Of a stretch of 64,000 nucleotides of DNA, positions 22,953-31,682 are shown piece after piece. Made by a program: the position numbers and the translations under genes. Below the pieces are notes generated by a model. It had not been told where the DNA came from. It saw only the letters and a list, made by a program, of their open reading frames with translations, and searched no databases. How positions within the stretch are numbered: the stretch's first letter is position 1; every line of letters begins with the position of its first letter. The stretch is from Ruminococcaceae bacterium BL-6. GTDB lineage: Bacteria > Bacillota > Clostridia > Oscillospirales > Acutalibacteraceae. Location: assembly GCA_902810075.1 (NCBI GenBank), contig LR778135.1, forward strand, positions 3,286,001 through 3,350,000, read 5' to 3'.

Positions 22953-24098
22953 CTAACTGAAATAATCCAATATGCTTTCCAGCGCGACCCGATATCCGAG
23001 CGGCAAAGAATCGATTTCCACATATTCCTCCCGCGTGTGGGCGCCGTCGCCGTAATAGGTGCCGTAGCACACGCTCGGGATTCCCTGGGAAAGCGGAATA
23101 TTGCAGTCGCAGGAGGAAGAGGCGGTGCCCGGGCGTTTCCCCGTGGCCTGCTCGATCAGATCGGCCGCCCTTTGTACCATGCGCTCCCGTTTCGCCTCCG
23201 CCGCCGGGCCCAGGTTTTCGCCCGGACGGTCGCCGACCACTTCCACCCTGATCTTCACGCCCTCTTTTTGATGCGTGGAGAATATCTTGTCGAACTGGTC
23301 CTCCATATACCGAATACCCCTGGGATCATCCGACCGGTACTCGCACAGCATTTCCGCGTTTTGGGCAATGGTGTTGACGGAAGTTCCGCCCGAGATCGTG
23401 CCGACGTTGCAGGTCGTTTTGCCGAAGTCCGGGATTCTGATCCGGTACAGGTCCGTGACGATTTCCGCCAGCCGGGCGACCGCGTTCGGGCGGCCGAAAT
23501 CCATGAATGAGTGCCCGCCCTTCGTGCTCACGAGCACCCGGAAACGCCGCGAGCCCACCGAGCGATTCATCACATGGGTCAGGGGCCCGTCAAAGCTGCA
23601 GAAGGCCTGAATACGGCCCTGATAATCCTCGCATATCTTGCGGGAGCCCTTCAGGTTCCCCATCCCCTCTTCCCCCGAAATGCAGACCAGCAGCACGCCC
23701 AGGCCGTCCTTCGGCGTAAGCCGCTCGCGCAGGATATACTTTGCCGCCATCATCAGCGCGGCCAGGTTGGCCGTGTCGTCGCCCACCCCGGGCGCCCAGA
23801 GCCGGCCCGCGTGCTCCCGCACGGGCAGCGGCCCGGTATCCGGGAACACCACGTCGGTATGGGCGCAGAACACCACGACGGGGTTGCTTTCGGCAACCCC
23901 GACGGGGCACACCACGTTGAGCGCGCCGTCGGTGTACACCCCTTCGGCCCCGCACGAGGCGAGCCATTCCCTGCAAAACTCCATCCGCTGTTCTTCGTGA
24001 TTTGACGGGGATGGAATCGCCGCCAACGCCTTCAATAATTGATACGCTTCTTCGCCGCAGCAGCTTAAATAGTCCTGCGCCTTCTGTGTCAGTGCCAC
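22953..24098 (-). CDS. M20/M25/M40-family metallopeptidase (PepT-like)
   Basis: The 381-residue cytoplasmic peptidase starts at GTG 24098, preceded by AGGAGGGG; the frame is open further upstream but without a ribosome site. Zinc-site motifs appear in order: VVFCAHTDVVF (His), GVGDDTANLAALM (bridging Asp), ISGEEGMGNLKG (catalytic Glu-Glu) and the dimerisation segment STKGGHSFMDFGRPNA. C-terminally SSSCDCNIPLSQGIPSVCYG and GAHTREEYV supply the last His. It likely trims di- or tripeptides delivered by the ABC transporter encoded immediately upstream (59-bp gap, same strand). Confidence 0.9.
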   Translation of the reverse strand: MALTQKAQDYLSCCGEEAYQLLKALAAIPSPSNHEEQRMEFCREWLASCGAEGVYTDGALNVVCPVGVAESNPVVVFCAHTDVVFPDTGPLPVREHAGRLWAPGVGDDTANLAALMMAAKYILRERLTPKDGLGVLLVCISGEEGMGNLKGSRKICEDYQGRIQAFCSFDGPLTHVMNRSVGSRRFRVLVSTKGGHSFMDFGRPNAVARLAEIVTDLYRIRIPDFGKTTCNVGTISGGTSVNTIAQNAEMLCEYRSDDPRGIRYMEDQFDKIFSTHQKEGVKIRVEVVGDRPGENLGPAAEAKRERMVQRAADLIEQATGKRPGTASSSCDCNIPLSQGIPSVCYGTYYGDGAHTREEYVEIDSLPLGYRVALESILDYFS

Positions 24099-24157
24099 TG
24101 TATTTCCCCTCCTGCTGATCTGAAGCCCCGCCGTGCGGACCGGGGGCTTTTTGCGTT

Positions 24158-25156
24158 TTAATTCCGTCCCGTCCATCCCTCTTCGTACATCAGGCAGGCG
24201 ACCCGGTGCCCGGGGCATACCTCCCGCAGATGCGGCGCGCACACGGAGCACCGCTCCGTGGCATACTGGCAGCGCGTATGGAACACACAGCCGGAAGGCA
24301 GATTGATGGGGGACGGCAGATCCCCTTTCAGGACGATCCTCTCTTTTTTGGTATGCGGAGACGGATTCGGCACGGCGGAGAGCAGCGCGTTCGCATAAGG
24401 ATGCAGCGTGTTGCGGAACAGTTCCTCCGTTTCGGCCTCTTCCATGATATGGCCCAGATACATGACGCCCACTCTGTCGGATACATATTTTACCACGCTC
24501 ATGTCATGGGCGATGAACAGAAAGGAAATCTGATCCTTTTCGCGCAGATCCTGCAGCAGGTTGATGATCTGGGCCTGGATGGAAACATCCAGCGCCGAAA
24601 CCGGCTCGTCGCAGATGATGATTTTGGGATTCAGGATCAGTGCCCTCGCCAGGCCGACCCTCTGCCTTTGCCCGCCGGAAAATTCGTGGGGATAGCGGTA
24701 GAAATGCTCGAGCCTCAGCCCCACCTTTTCCATGATCTCCAAAGCGGTGTCCATGCGCGACTCACGGGTGCCGATCTTATGGATCTTCAGCGCTTCCGTC
24801 AGGATGTCCCCCACCCTCTGCTTCGGGTCCAGCGAGGTGTAGGGGTCCTGAAAAACCATCTGGATCTGACGCCGCATTTCGACCAGCCGGCGGGGCTTCA
24901 TCACCGTCATGTCCTGATCCAGCACCTCCACCGAACCGCCCGTCGGCTCGGTCAGGTAGGCCAGCGTGCGCCCCAGCGTGCTTTTGCCGCAGCCGGTTTC
25001 GCCCACAAGGCCGTAAATCTCGCCTTCGTGCAGGGAAATATCGACGCCGTCGACCGCCTTTACCTTCTTTTTTGCCCTGCCCAGAACGGAGCTGCGCACC
25101 GGAAAATATTTCTTTACCTGAGTGCCCCGCAGAACCACTTTCGAAGTATCTGTCAT
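24158..25156 (-). CDS. Oligopeptide ABC transporter ATP-binding protein (DppF/OppF type)
   Basis: The 332-residue ATPase has Walker A GETGCGKST, Q-loop VFQDPYTSLDPKQ, signature SGGQRQR and Walker [13 protein letters not shown]. The C-terminal oligopeptide-type extension carries the Cys cluster CVFHTRCQYATERC (and a later Cys), which in this family can bind an iron-sulfur cluster. The start at 25156 follows a GGGGGGA site. It is the last transporter gene of the SBP-B-C-D-F operon, with 13 nt to the DppD gene. Confidence 0.93.
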   Translation of the reverse strand: MTDTSKVVLRGTQVKKYFPVRSSVLGRAKKKVKAVDGVDISLHEGEIYGLVGETGCGKSTLGRTLAYLTEPTGGSVEVLDQDMTVMKPRRLVEMRRQIQMVFQDPYTSLDPKQRVGDILTEALKIHKIGTRESRMDTALEIMEKVGLRLEHFYRYPHEFSGGQRQRVGLARALILNPKIIICDEPVSALDVSIQAQIINLLQDLREKDQISFLFIAHDMSVVKYVSDRVGVMYLGHIMEEAETEELFRNTLHPYANALLSAVPNPSPHTKKERIVLKGDLPSPINLPSGCVFHTRCQYATERCSVCAPHLREVCPGHRVACLMYEEGWTGRN

Positions 25157-25169
25157 TTTGGCTCCCCCC

Positions 25170-26183
25170 TTAACCCGCTTTGCAGCCGGCCCCTTGCTGA
25201 TACAGGCCGCTCCGCTCGTTTCTGTAATGGCAGCGCACCCCCTGGGTGTCGGACACCCGCGAAAACTCCGGCATTTCCTTCCTGCACAGATCGGTGGCAT
25301 ACGGACACCTGGGCGCGAAACGGCAGCCGGCCGGGATCTGGCTGAGCAGCGGGACCGTTCCGCTGATCTGATACAGGCGGGTGCCCTTGGCGGTGTCGAG
25401 CTTTGGGATCGAGTTCATCAGCCCGACGGTGTAAGGGTGCATGGGGTGGTCGAAAATATCGTCCACCCCGCCTTCCTCCACGATCTGGCCAAGGTACATG
25501 ACGATCACCCTGTCGCACGTTTCCGCCACGACTGCCAGATCGTGGGTGATCAGCATGACGGCCATATCGAGCTTTTTGTTCATGTCGACGATCAGGTCCA
25601 TGATCTGCGCCTGAATGGTCACGTCCAGCGCGGTGGTCGGCTCGTCGGCGATCAGCAGCTGCGGGCGGCAGGCAAGCGCCACCGCGATCATCACCCTCTG
25701 GCGCATGCCGCCGGAAAGCTCGAACGGATACTGGTAAAAGCGCCGGGCAGGGTCCGGGATGCCGACGAGATTCAGCATTTCGACGGCCTGATTTTTCGCC
25801 TCCGCCTTGGTTTTTTTCTGGTGGATTAGAATTGCTTCCGTGATCTGATTGCCCACGGTGAACACGGGGTTCAGCGAGCTGAGCGCATCCTGAAACACCA
25901 TTGAAATTTTGGCGCCGCGCACGTTCTCCATCTCTTTTTCGGAAAGGGAAAACAGGCTCTCGCCATGAAAGAGGACATCGCCGGTGTAGCGCACAAACGA
26001 CTTTTCATCGTACAAGCGCAGGATCGACTGGGACGTGACGCTTTTCCCGCAGCCCGATTCGCCGACGATGCCGAGCATCTCGCCTTCGTTCACCTCAAAA
26101 CTGACGCCGTCGACCGCTTTGAGCATCCCGCGCTCCGTCTTAAATTCGGTGCATAGATTCTGCACCTCCAGCACTTTTCTCAT
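25170..26183 (-). CDS. Oligopeptide ABC transporter ATP-binding protein (DppD/OppD type)
   Basis: The 337-residue ATPase has Walker [11 protein letters not shown]-loop [13 protein letters not shown], signature SGGMRQR and Walker [13 protein letters not shown], the form typical of the D subunit. The C-terminal extension has [14 protein letters not shown]. It forms a heterodimer with the F-type ATPase encoded 13 nt downstream and powers the B/C permease. Confidence 0.94.
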   Translation of the reverse strand: MRKVLEVQNLCTEFKTERGMLKAVDGVSFEVNEGEMLGIVGESGCGKSVTSQSILRLYDEKSFVRYTGDVLFHGESLFSLSEKEMENVRGAKISMVFQDALSSLNPVFTVGNQITEAILIHQKKTKAEAKNQAVEMLNLVGIPDPARRFYQYPFELSGGMRQRVMIAVALACRPQLLIADEPTTALDVTIQAQIMDLIVDMNKKLDMAVMLITHDLAVVAETCDRVIVMYLGQIVEEGGVDDIFDHPMHPYTVGLMNSIPKLDTAKGTRLYQISGTVPLLSQIPAGCRFAPRCPYATDLCRKEMPEFSRVSDTQGVRCHYRNERSGLYQQGAGCKAG

Positions 26184-26195
26184 ATCGGCAGCCTC

Positions 26196-27119
26196 CTAGC
26201 TGTTTCTGGGGTCCATCAGGTCGCGCACGCCGTCGCCCAGAAGGTTCAGCCCCAGAACCGTCAGCGCGGTGAAGATGCCGGGGAACAGGATCATCCACCA
26301 CGCGGTGTAGATCACGTCCTTGCCCTCTTTCAGGATATTGCCCCAGCTCGGGGCTGGGGCCGGAACCCCGGCGCCCAGAAAGCTGAGGGCCGCCTCCGTG
26401 ATGATGGCGCTGGCAAACACGAAGGTCATCTGAACGATCATCGGCGACAGGATATTCGGCACGACATGCGCCCATAAGATCCGCTTCCGGGAAGAGCCCA
26501 GGCACCGCATGGCTTCGATGTATGTCTGCTCCCTCACCACCAGCGCCTGGCTGCGGGCCAGGCGGGCCATGTTCGGAATATTCACCACGATCAGGCTGAT
26601 GATGACGTTCTTGATATCGGCGCCCAGCACCGCCATCATCGTGATGGCGAGCAGGGTGCTGGGAATCGCCTTCAGTCCGTCGCAGATCCGCATCAGGATA
26701 TTGTCCGCCACTTGATTGGTGCTGGCATACAGGCCGATGATCAGCCCCAGCAGCCCCGAGGTGATGCCCACGGTAAAGCCGACGGTGAGAGAAATCCTCG
26801 CGCCGTACAGCACGCGGGAGAAAACGTCGCGGCCCATGTTGTCGGTGCCGAACCAATGCTGCGCGCTGATCCCCTGCAGCCGGTCGGCCGTATTCATCGC
26901 CAGCGGGTCGTGCATGGCGATCACCGGGGCGAAAACCGCCAGAAGCACCACCAGCGTCACCACGGCAAGCCCAAACACCGAAGCCCGGTTGCGGGTGAAT
27001 TTTTTCAGCCGGATCTCCGCCTGCTCATGGGCCAGCTTTTTCCTCTGCAGGTTCAGGTCGTTCTGAGCGGCGGGATACGTCATGGCCCCCTCCGCCCCGG
27101 TTCCGTTTGTATTCAGCAT
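26196..27119 (-). CDS. Oligopeptide ABC transporter permease (DppC/OppC type)
   Basis: The 307-residue membrane protein has an N-terminal OppC_N segment (FTRNRASVFGLAVVTLVVLL), the HWFGTDNMGRDVFSRVLYGAR motif region of C-type permeases, five further helices and the EAMRCLGSSRKRILWAHVVP EAA loop that contacts the ATPases. It lies 12 nt upstream of the DppD gene and 15 nt downstream of the DppB gene. Confidence 0.94.
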   Translation of the reverse strand: MLNTNGTGAEGAMTYPAAQNDLNLQRKKLAHEQAEIRLKKFTRNRASVFGLAVVTLVVLLAVFAPVIAMHDPLAMNTADRLQGISAQHWFGTDNMGRDVFSRVLYGARISLTVGFTVGITSGLLGLIIGLYASTNQVADNILMRICDGLKAIPSTLLAITMMAVLGADIKNVIISLIVVNIPNMARLARSQALVVREQTYIEAMRCLGSSRKRILWAHVVPNILSPMIVQMTFVFASAIITEAALSFLGAGVPAPAPSWGNILKEGKDVIYTAWWMILFPGIFTALTVLGLNLLGDGVRDLMDPRNS

Positions 27120-27134
27120 TTCATTTTCCCCCTT

Positions 27135-28079
27135 TCAGGCTGCTCTGACTCTGGGATCCGCCACGCCGTACAGCAGATCGACCACGATGTTGATCAGCAC
27201 GTTGAACAGCGCGATCAGCAGCACGATCGCCTGGATCACATAATAATCGCGGCGGCCGATGGAATTGACCATGAGCTGCCCGAGCCCGGGAATCGCGAAC
27301 AGGCTTTCGACCACCGCGGCTCCGGCCAGCATCTGCACGGCGCTCTGCCCGATCATGGTGATAATCGTGACCAGGGAATTTTTCAGGGCATGCTTTGCAA
27401 CAAGCGCCACGTTCCGCACCCCCTTGGCCTTGGCCATCCTGATATAGTCGCTGCCCAGAACCTCCAGCAGGGTGGAACGGGTCATCCTCATCATCAGCGC
27501 CGCGTTCATAAAGCCAAGGGCGATGGCCGGCAGGGTCAGCGACCGGATGTGCGGCCACAGCCCCCGGCTCATCTCCACATACCCGGACACCGGGAAAAGG
27601 CACAGCTTTACGGCGAAGATCAGCATAAGGAACAGGCCGAACAGAAAGCTGGGCAGCGAAATGCCCGCCAAGGACACGACCGTAGCGGCGTGGTCCGCGC
27701 CGGTCCCTTTTTTCCTGGCCGCCAGCATCCCCATCGGAATCGCGATGACCGTGGCGATCACCAAGGCGTAAAGCGTCAGGGAAATCGTGGGCTTTACATG
27801 GCTGAACACCACGGAGGCGACCGTTTCGTTCCCGACCACGCTCATGCCGAAATCGCCGTGAAGCATATTGCCGATCCATATGAAGTACTGCTCCACCAGC
27901 GGCCGGTCCAGGCCCATTTTCGCTTCCAGCGCCGCGATGTCATCCGCTGTGGCCAAGTCGCCCAGCATGGCGGCCGCGGGGCTGCCGGGAACCATCTTCA
28001 GCAATGTGAAGATAACGACCGACACCACGAACACGACCGGAATGACGGACAACAGCCGTCTTGCTATAAATTTCTGCAT
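27135..28079 (-). CDS. Oligopeptide ABC transporter permease (DppB/OppB type)
   Basis: The 314-residue membrane protein begins MQKFIARRLLSVIPVVFVVS, the usual start of B-type permeases, preceded by GGGGGGAAAAG. The loop PLVEQYFIWIGNMLHGDFGM and the EAA-type loop DYIRMAKAKGVRNVALVAKH are canonical. A longer in-frame start adds residues that do not fit the family. A 135-bp gap containing repeat copy C separates it from the binding-protein gene. Confidence 0.94.
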   Translation of the reverse strand: MQKFIARRLLSVIPVVFVVSVVIFTLLKMVPGSPAAAMLGDLATADDIAALEAKMGLDRPLVEQYFIWIGNMLHGDFGMSVVGNETVASVVFSHVKPTISLTLYALVIATVIAIPMGMLAARKKGTGADHAATVVSLAGISLPSFLFGLFLMLIFAVKLCLFPVSGYVEMSRGLWPHIRSLTLPAIALGFMNAALMMRMTRSTLLEVLGSDYIRMAKAKGVRNVALVAKHALKNSLVTIITMIGQSAVQMLAGAAVVESLFAIPGLGQLMVNSIGRRDYYVIQAIVLLIALFNVLINIVVDLLYGVADPRVRAA

Positions 28080-28104
28080 CACTTTTCCCCCCACAACCAA
28101 AAGG

Positions 28105-28180
28105 ATCTGTCGCATTTCCACCCCCGCCTCCGGCGGAGCAGATCCGCGTTCGCAACCCTAAGTGGAATTGCTGTAAAACA
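28105..28180 (+). repeat. Dispersed intergenic repeat, copy C
   Basis: This copy reads GATCTGTCGCATTTCC, a short CCCCCGCC/GGCGGAG hairpin, CAGATCCGCGTTCGCAACCC and TAAGTGGAATTGCTGTA. It shares the outer parts of copies A and B but has a shorter central stem. It sits inside the peptide-transporter operon between the binding-protein and permease genes, where its stem could reduce downstream expression relative to the binding protein. Confidence 0.7.
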
Positions 28181-28214
28181 TCAAACAGCGGGAATTCCGT
28201 TCAGGCTTTCCGTA

Positions 28215-29810
28215 TCAGGATTCCACGATCCCGGCATTCCAGAATTTCGGCCCGCCGCTGTACATGTTGACTCCGGTCAGGTTCTTCTGCCACGCGAACA
28301 TGCCCATGTAGTGGCCGGGCATCATGATCGGCAGGTACTCCCAGGAATAACCCTGCAGCTCATCCCACTTGGTTTTTGCCTCTTCCAGCGTGGGGGCGGA
28401 GGTCATCCCTTTAAACAGCTTCGACAGCTTTTCATCGTCGGACCAGCCGGGATATTTCGGGCCGAAGTACAGCTTCAGGGAAGGAACCGGGACCTCTGCA
28501 AACGAGGTGATGTACATGTCGAACTTGGCCGGGTCTTTGCGGTAGTCGGTCAGGGTCGCCCAGTCCACAACCGTCAGCTTCACGGGGATTCCGATCTTTT
28601 CGAGCTGGGATTTGATGGCGATTCCCATGTTGTCCATCTTGTTCAGCGTGGCGACGAGGATGGTGAAGGTCTCTCCCTTATACCCGTTGTCCGCAAGGAT
28701 CTTCTTGGCCTTTTCGGGGTCCTTCTGATTGTAGTTTTCAGAGCCCGCGTCGGATTTCCAGAAAGGCTGGCCGGCATCCATGTAAGAGGAGCCGAGCTCA
28801 TAGCCCTTGCCGAAGGTGGCGGCCAGAAGCTCGTCGTAATCCAATGCGGTATTGACCGCGGTGCGGAACCACTGCTTGGAAGCGATGCCCTGCTTGTGGT
28901 TCGGGATCAACGCGACGGTGCCCATCTGCGAGCTGACGGTGGTCAGGTTCGGGTTGCTTTGCAGCCGGGCGAAATCATCGTAGGGCACGTTGAACGCGGC
29001 GTCATACTGTCCGGCTTCCAGCCCGGCGGACTCGGTAGCCTGATCCGCCACGATATCGAATTCCAGGACCTTGGTGGGGGCCGCCTTGTAGCCGCTCCAG
29101 CCGTCCATCTCCTTGCCCTTTGTGCCGTAGGCGGAATATTTGTCAAAACGCTCCAGCTTGATGTACTGATCCTGCTTCCACTCTACAAAACGGTAGGGGC
29201 CCGTGCCGATGTAATCCTTCAAAAATCCGTTGGCGTCTTCGTTTTTGCACGCTTCCGCCGTCGTGATCGAGGCGGGCTGCGCCGCTCCGGCGATCATGGC
29301 GGGCAGCAGGATCAGCGAGCTTGCGCCGTCGATTTTCACCGTATGGTCATCCACCTTGACAAACCGGGCGTCGCCCACCATCTCCCCGGCGGAGCTGAAG
29401 CCTTCGATCCAGCGGTTCATGGAGGCCACTACGTCGTCGGCCGTCATTTCGCTGCCGTCGTGGAACAGCACGCCTTTTCTCAGCGTGAAGGTAAGAGTCT
29501 TGCCGTCGTTGGTCGCCTCGTACTTTTCCGCCAGTTCCGGCACCGCTTCCGCCTTGGAATTCAGCGTGACCAGCTTTTCCCAGACAGTGCCGTCACAAAT
29601 CTGCCTTGCAATCAGGGAACTGTTTTTATGCAAATCCAAAGAAGGGGCCTGCTGCGTAACGGCGATGTGCAGCGTTTCTCTGTACTTCGCATTTTCCGCC
29701 GGGGCGCTGCCCGCAGAGCTTTCCGTTCCGGAAGGGCTCGAACAGGCCGACAGAAGCAGCGCGGCCGATAGAGCCAGGGCAAGGAATCGTTTGAGCTTCT
29801 TCGATTTCAT
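28215..29810 (-). CDS. Peptide ABC transporter substrate-binding lipoprotein (family 5)
   Basis: The 531-residue lipoprotein has a signal peptide with lipobox LLSACSS (Cys at about 22), so it is anchored outside the membrane. SBP family 5 features are VTQQAPSLDLHKNS near the N-terminus, TFTLRKGVLFHDGSEMTADD and IGTGPYRFVEWKQDQYIKLE. It delivers peptides, or other ligands of this versatile family, to the B/C permease encoded downstream. A large hairpin lies in its untranslated leader. Confidence 0.94.
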   Translation of the reverse strand: MKSKKLKRFLALALSAALLLSACSSPSGTESSAGSAPAENAKYRETLHIAVTQQAPSLDLHKNSSLIARQICDGTVWEKLVTLNSKAEAVPELAEKYEATNDGKTLTFTLRKGVLFHDGSEMTADDVVASMNRWIEGFSSAGEMVGDARFVKVDDHTVKIDGASSLILLPAMIAGAAQPASITTAEACKNEDANGFLKDYIGTGPYRFVEWKQDQYIKLERFDKYSAYGTKGKEMDGWSGYKAAPTKVLEFDIVADQATESAGLEAGQYDAAFNVPYDDFARLQSNPNLTTVSSQMGTVALIPNHKQGIASKQWFRTAVNTALDYDELLAATFGKGYELGSSYMDAGQPFWKSDAGSENYNQKDPEKAKKILADNGYKGETFTILVATLNKMDNMGIAIKSQLEKIGIPVKLTVVDWATLTDYRKDPAKFDMYITSFAEVPVPSLKLYFGPKYPGWSDDEKLSKLFKGMTSAPTLEEAKTKWDELQGYSWEYLPIMMPGHYMGMFAWQKNLTGVNMYSGGPKFWNAGIVES

Positions 29811-29855
29811 GTGATTAGTACCCTCCTAACAAACGTTTCAATTCGCGTTATAAAA

Positions 29856-29895
29856 CAAAGGGGCACGCGAATTCGGGAATTCGCGTGCCCCTTTG
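29856..29895 (-). terminator. 19-bp perfect hairpin in the leader of the binding-protein gene
   Basis: CAAAGGGGCACGCGAATTC pairs exactly with GAATTCGCGTGCCCCTTTG around a 2-nt loop. On the minus strand it is followed by TTTTAT and ends 45 nt before the start codon. It either ends transcription from the upstream LysR gene or attenuates the peptide operon. Confidence 0.7.
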
Positions 29896-29899
29896 CATG

Positions 29900-30310
29900 C
29901 CGACATCAGCCAGGTGATGTATTGCTATGAATTATACGTCTGCCAAAAGGAATTTGTCAATAGTAAAAAAATCGATTTTGCAAGTTCCATTCTTTCAAAA
30001 GTCATATTCTGCGATTTTAATCCATTTTACTACCCCTTTTAAAGCCATGATTTCGTCTTGATATATGGGCAGAATTCCTATATTCTTCCCACAATACCAA
30101 TTATTAAAGTAGGACTTCACAAACTTTTATCGGGGTTTTGGGCTTTAGAAACTTGCACAAAATTTGCAAAATCAGATTCGCCGCGATAGGCGTGATTCAA
30201 CAAAAGCAGCCGTCGGATCCCCTGGGGCCGACACCCGCTCCTGATTTTCTCGCCCCTTCAGCCGATCGGGGCGGCGGACCCCGGCACAGCTGACTCTGAA
30301 AATAAAATCT
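29900..30310. other. Intergenic region between LysR gene and peptide operon
   Basis: About 400 bp, AT-rich at 29940-30180, with no coding sequence that I can support. Several T-N11-A-like stretches are present, as expected for LysR binding, but none stands out. Promoters for the peptide operon probably lie here. Confidence 0.4.
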
Positions 30311-31261
30311 TTATTGAAGCTTTACGGGGGTGTTATTTCTGATGGAGTCCTTATAATATTTCCGAACGCTCTCCATCAGGTCGAGGGTCATGGGGGACAG
30401 GTAGCTGTTGCTTTTATAAAGCAGAGAGAGCGGTATGGACAAGTCGGAGGACCGCAGGTCGAAAAAAATGAGATTCGGAAGCTGAGAAGCGCTTTTCAGA
30501 CCTGTCTCGACCAGAAAGCAAAAGCCCATTCCGGCGTTTACCAGCCTCAGGGCGGTGGAATTGTTTGTTGTATGCAGCCTGTTCCCGCAGGACAGCTTGT
30601 TCTTTTCTAAAAAATTGCTGACATGCCGTCCTACGGGGAGGGTCTGGTCGAGCGAGATAAAACGCTCCTGCTCCAACAGGCGCAGATCGACCGCCTTATC
30701 CGTATTCCGCATGTGAATCAGCTTCTGCGTGACGGGATCTTCGCGGTGCATCACCAGCAGGATGCGTTCATAGGTGATCGTTTCGTTCACCAGGTTCGGC
30801 AGCTGGGAAAGCTCCGTGTTTTTCACGGCAAAATCCGCCATCCCATCCCGCACCAAAGCGTCGAGCTCGCTTACGGGATATTCATACAGATTTGCGCGGG
30901 CCTGAGGGTATGCTTTTAAAAACATCGGCAGGATCTCCGGGAATAGAATAGACCCTCTCCAGGTTCCGATCCCCAAATTGACCGTCTGGCTGCGGCCCGA
31001 ATTGAAATCGGCCAATTCTGCCTGAAACTTTTTGTAGATATAGGTATTGCTCTCCAGATAATTGCGGTACAGCGCGCCCGCTTCCGTCAGCGCAATCGGG
31101 TTTTGCGACCGGTCGAACAGCTGCACCTTCAGCTTCTCCTCAAGCTTGGCAATATGCTGGCTCAGGGATGACTGCGAAATATAAAGCTTTTCCGCAGCGT
31201 GAGAAATGTTTCGCTCGCGCACGACAGTCAGGAAATACTCGGGGTTTCGATCTACAAACAT
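30311..31261 (-). CDS. LysR-family transcriptional regulator
   Basis: The 316-residue protein has an HTH with the classical form (YFLTVVRERNISHAAEKLYI, then QSSLSQHIAKLEEKLKVQLF) and a C-terminal effector domain (VNLGIGTWRGS; DFAVKNTELS). The start at 31261 is supported by AGGAGAG upstream; the frame is open 129 nt further without a ribosome site. It is encoded upstream of, and in the same direction as, the peptide-transporter/M20 operon and downstream of the TRAP permease genes, so either could be its target. It is of a different LysR subtype from the regulators at 16.8 and 38.7 kb. Confidence 0.92.
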   Translation of the reverse strand: MFVDRNPEYFLTVVRERNISHAAEKLYISQSSLSQHIAKLEEKLKVQLFDRSQNPIALTEAGALYRNYLESNTYIYKKFQAELADFNSGRSQTVNLGIGTWRGSILFPEILPMFLKAYPQARANLYEYPVSELDALVRDGMADFAVKNTELSQLPNLVNETITYERILLVMHREDPVTQKLIHMRNTDKAVDLRLLEQERFISLDQTLPVGRHVSNFLEKNKLSCGNRLHTTNNSTALRLVNAGMGFCFLVETGLKSASQLPNLIFFDLRSSDLSIPLSLLYKSNSYLSPMTLDLMESVRKYYKDSIRNNTPVKLQ

Positions 31262-31428
31262 GGTATCTCTCCTCGCATAAAACGGTGTACGGATTTTCCC
31301 GGCAGACTTTAAACTCTGTTGAATCATATTACAAGGTGACGAAGTCAGGTTTTTCTTTTTACTTCCGTCTTGAAACACAAAAAGTGACAACGCCTGTTCC
31401 TACGTTGTCACTTTCGCTTTTGGCCTTT

Positions 31429-31671
31429 TTAAGATGTTTTCTGATCCGATTCGGATTTACGCAGGTAGAGCAGGATAAATGCCGCTATGGCTGCCACGGC
31501 GGAGATCGCGCCCGCGATCGGCTCCGTAAAGGCAAGCGCGGATGAGGACAGCGGGCCGTTCAGCGTAACCAGCGAGACACACTGGACCGCCACCATGGCC
31601 ACCATCATAAAAATGAAAACGACCGTGCAGATGATAAACAGGACATCCAGGATTTTGACAATCAATTTCAT
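31429..31671 (-). CDS. Small two-helix membrane protein next to TRAP-type permease
   Basis: The 80-residue protein has helices at about 7-31 and 49-69 and a charged tail (RKSESDQKTS). The start at 31671 has GGGGGTGC upstream and lies 11 nt after the permease stop codon, so the two are co-transcribed. TRAP transporters have a small 4-helix DctQ subunit of about 160 residues; this is half that size. It may be a reduced small subunit or an unrelated accessory protein. I do not recognise a family. Confidence 0.65.
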   Translation of the reverse strand: MKLIVKILDVLFIICTVVFIFMMVAMVAVQCVSLVTLNGPLSSSALAFTEPIAGAISAVAAIAAFILLYLRKSESDQKTS

Positions 31672-31682
31672 GGAAGCACCCC

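Noticed and set aside
26712..29771. A 1019-codon plus-strand open frame
   Set aside because: It lies antisense to the permease, spacer and binding-protein genes of the Dpp operon, has no domain similarity and is His/Gln/Arg-rich, as expected for a GC-rich shadow frame.
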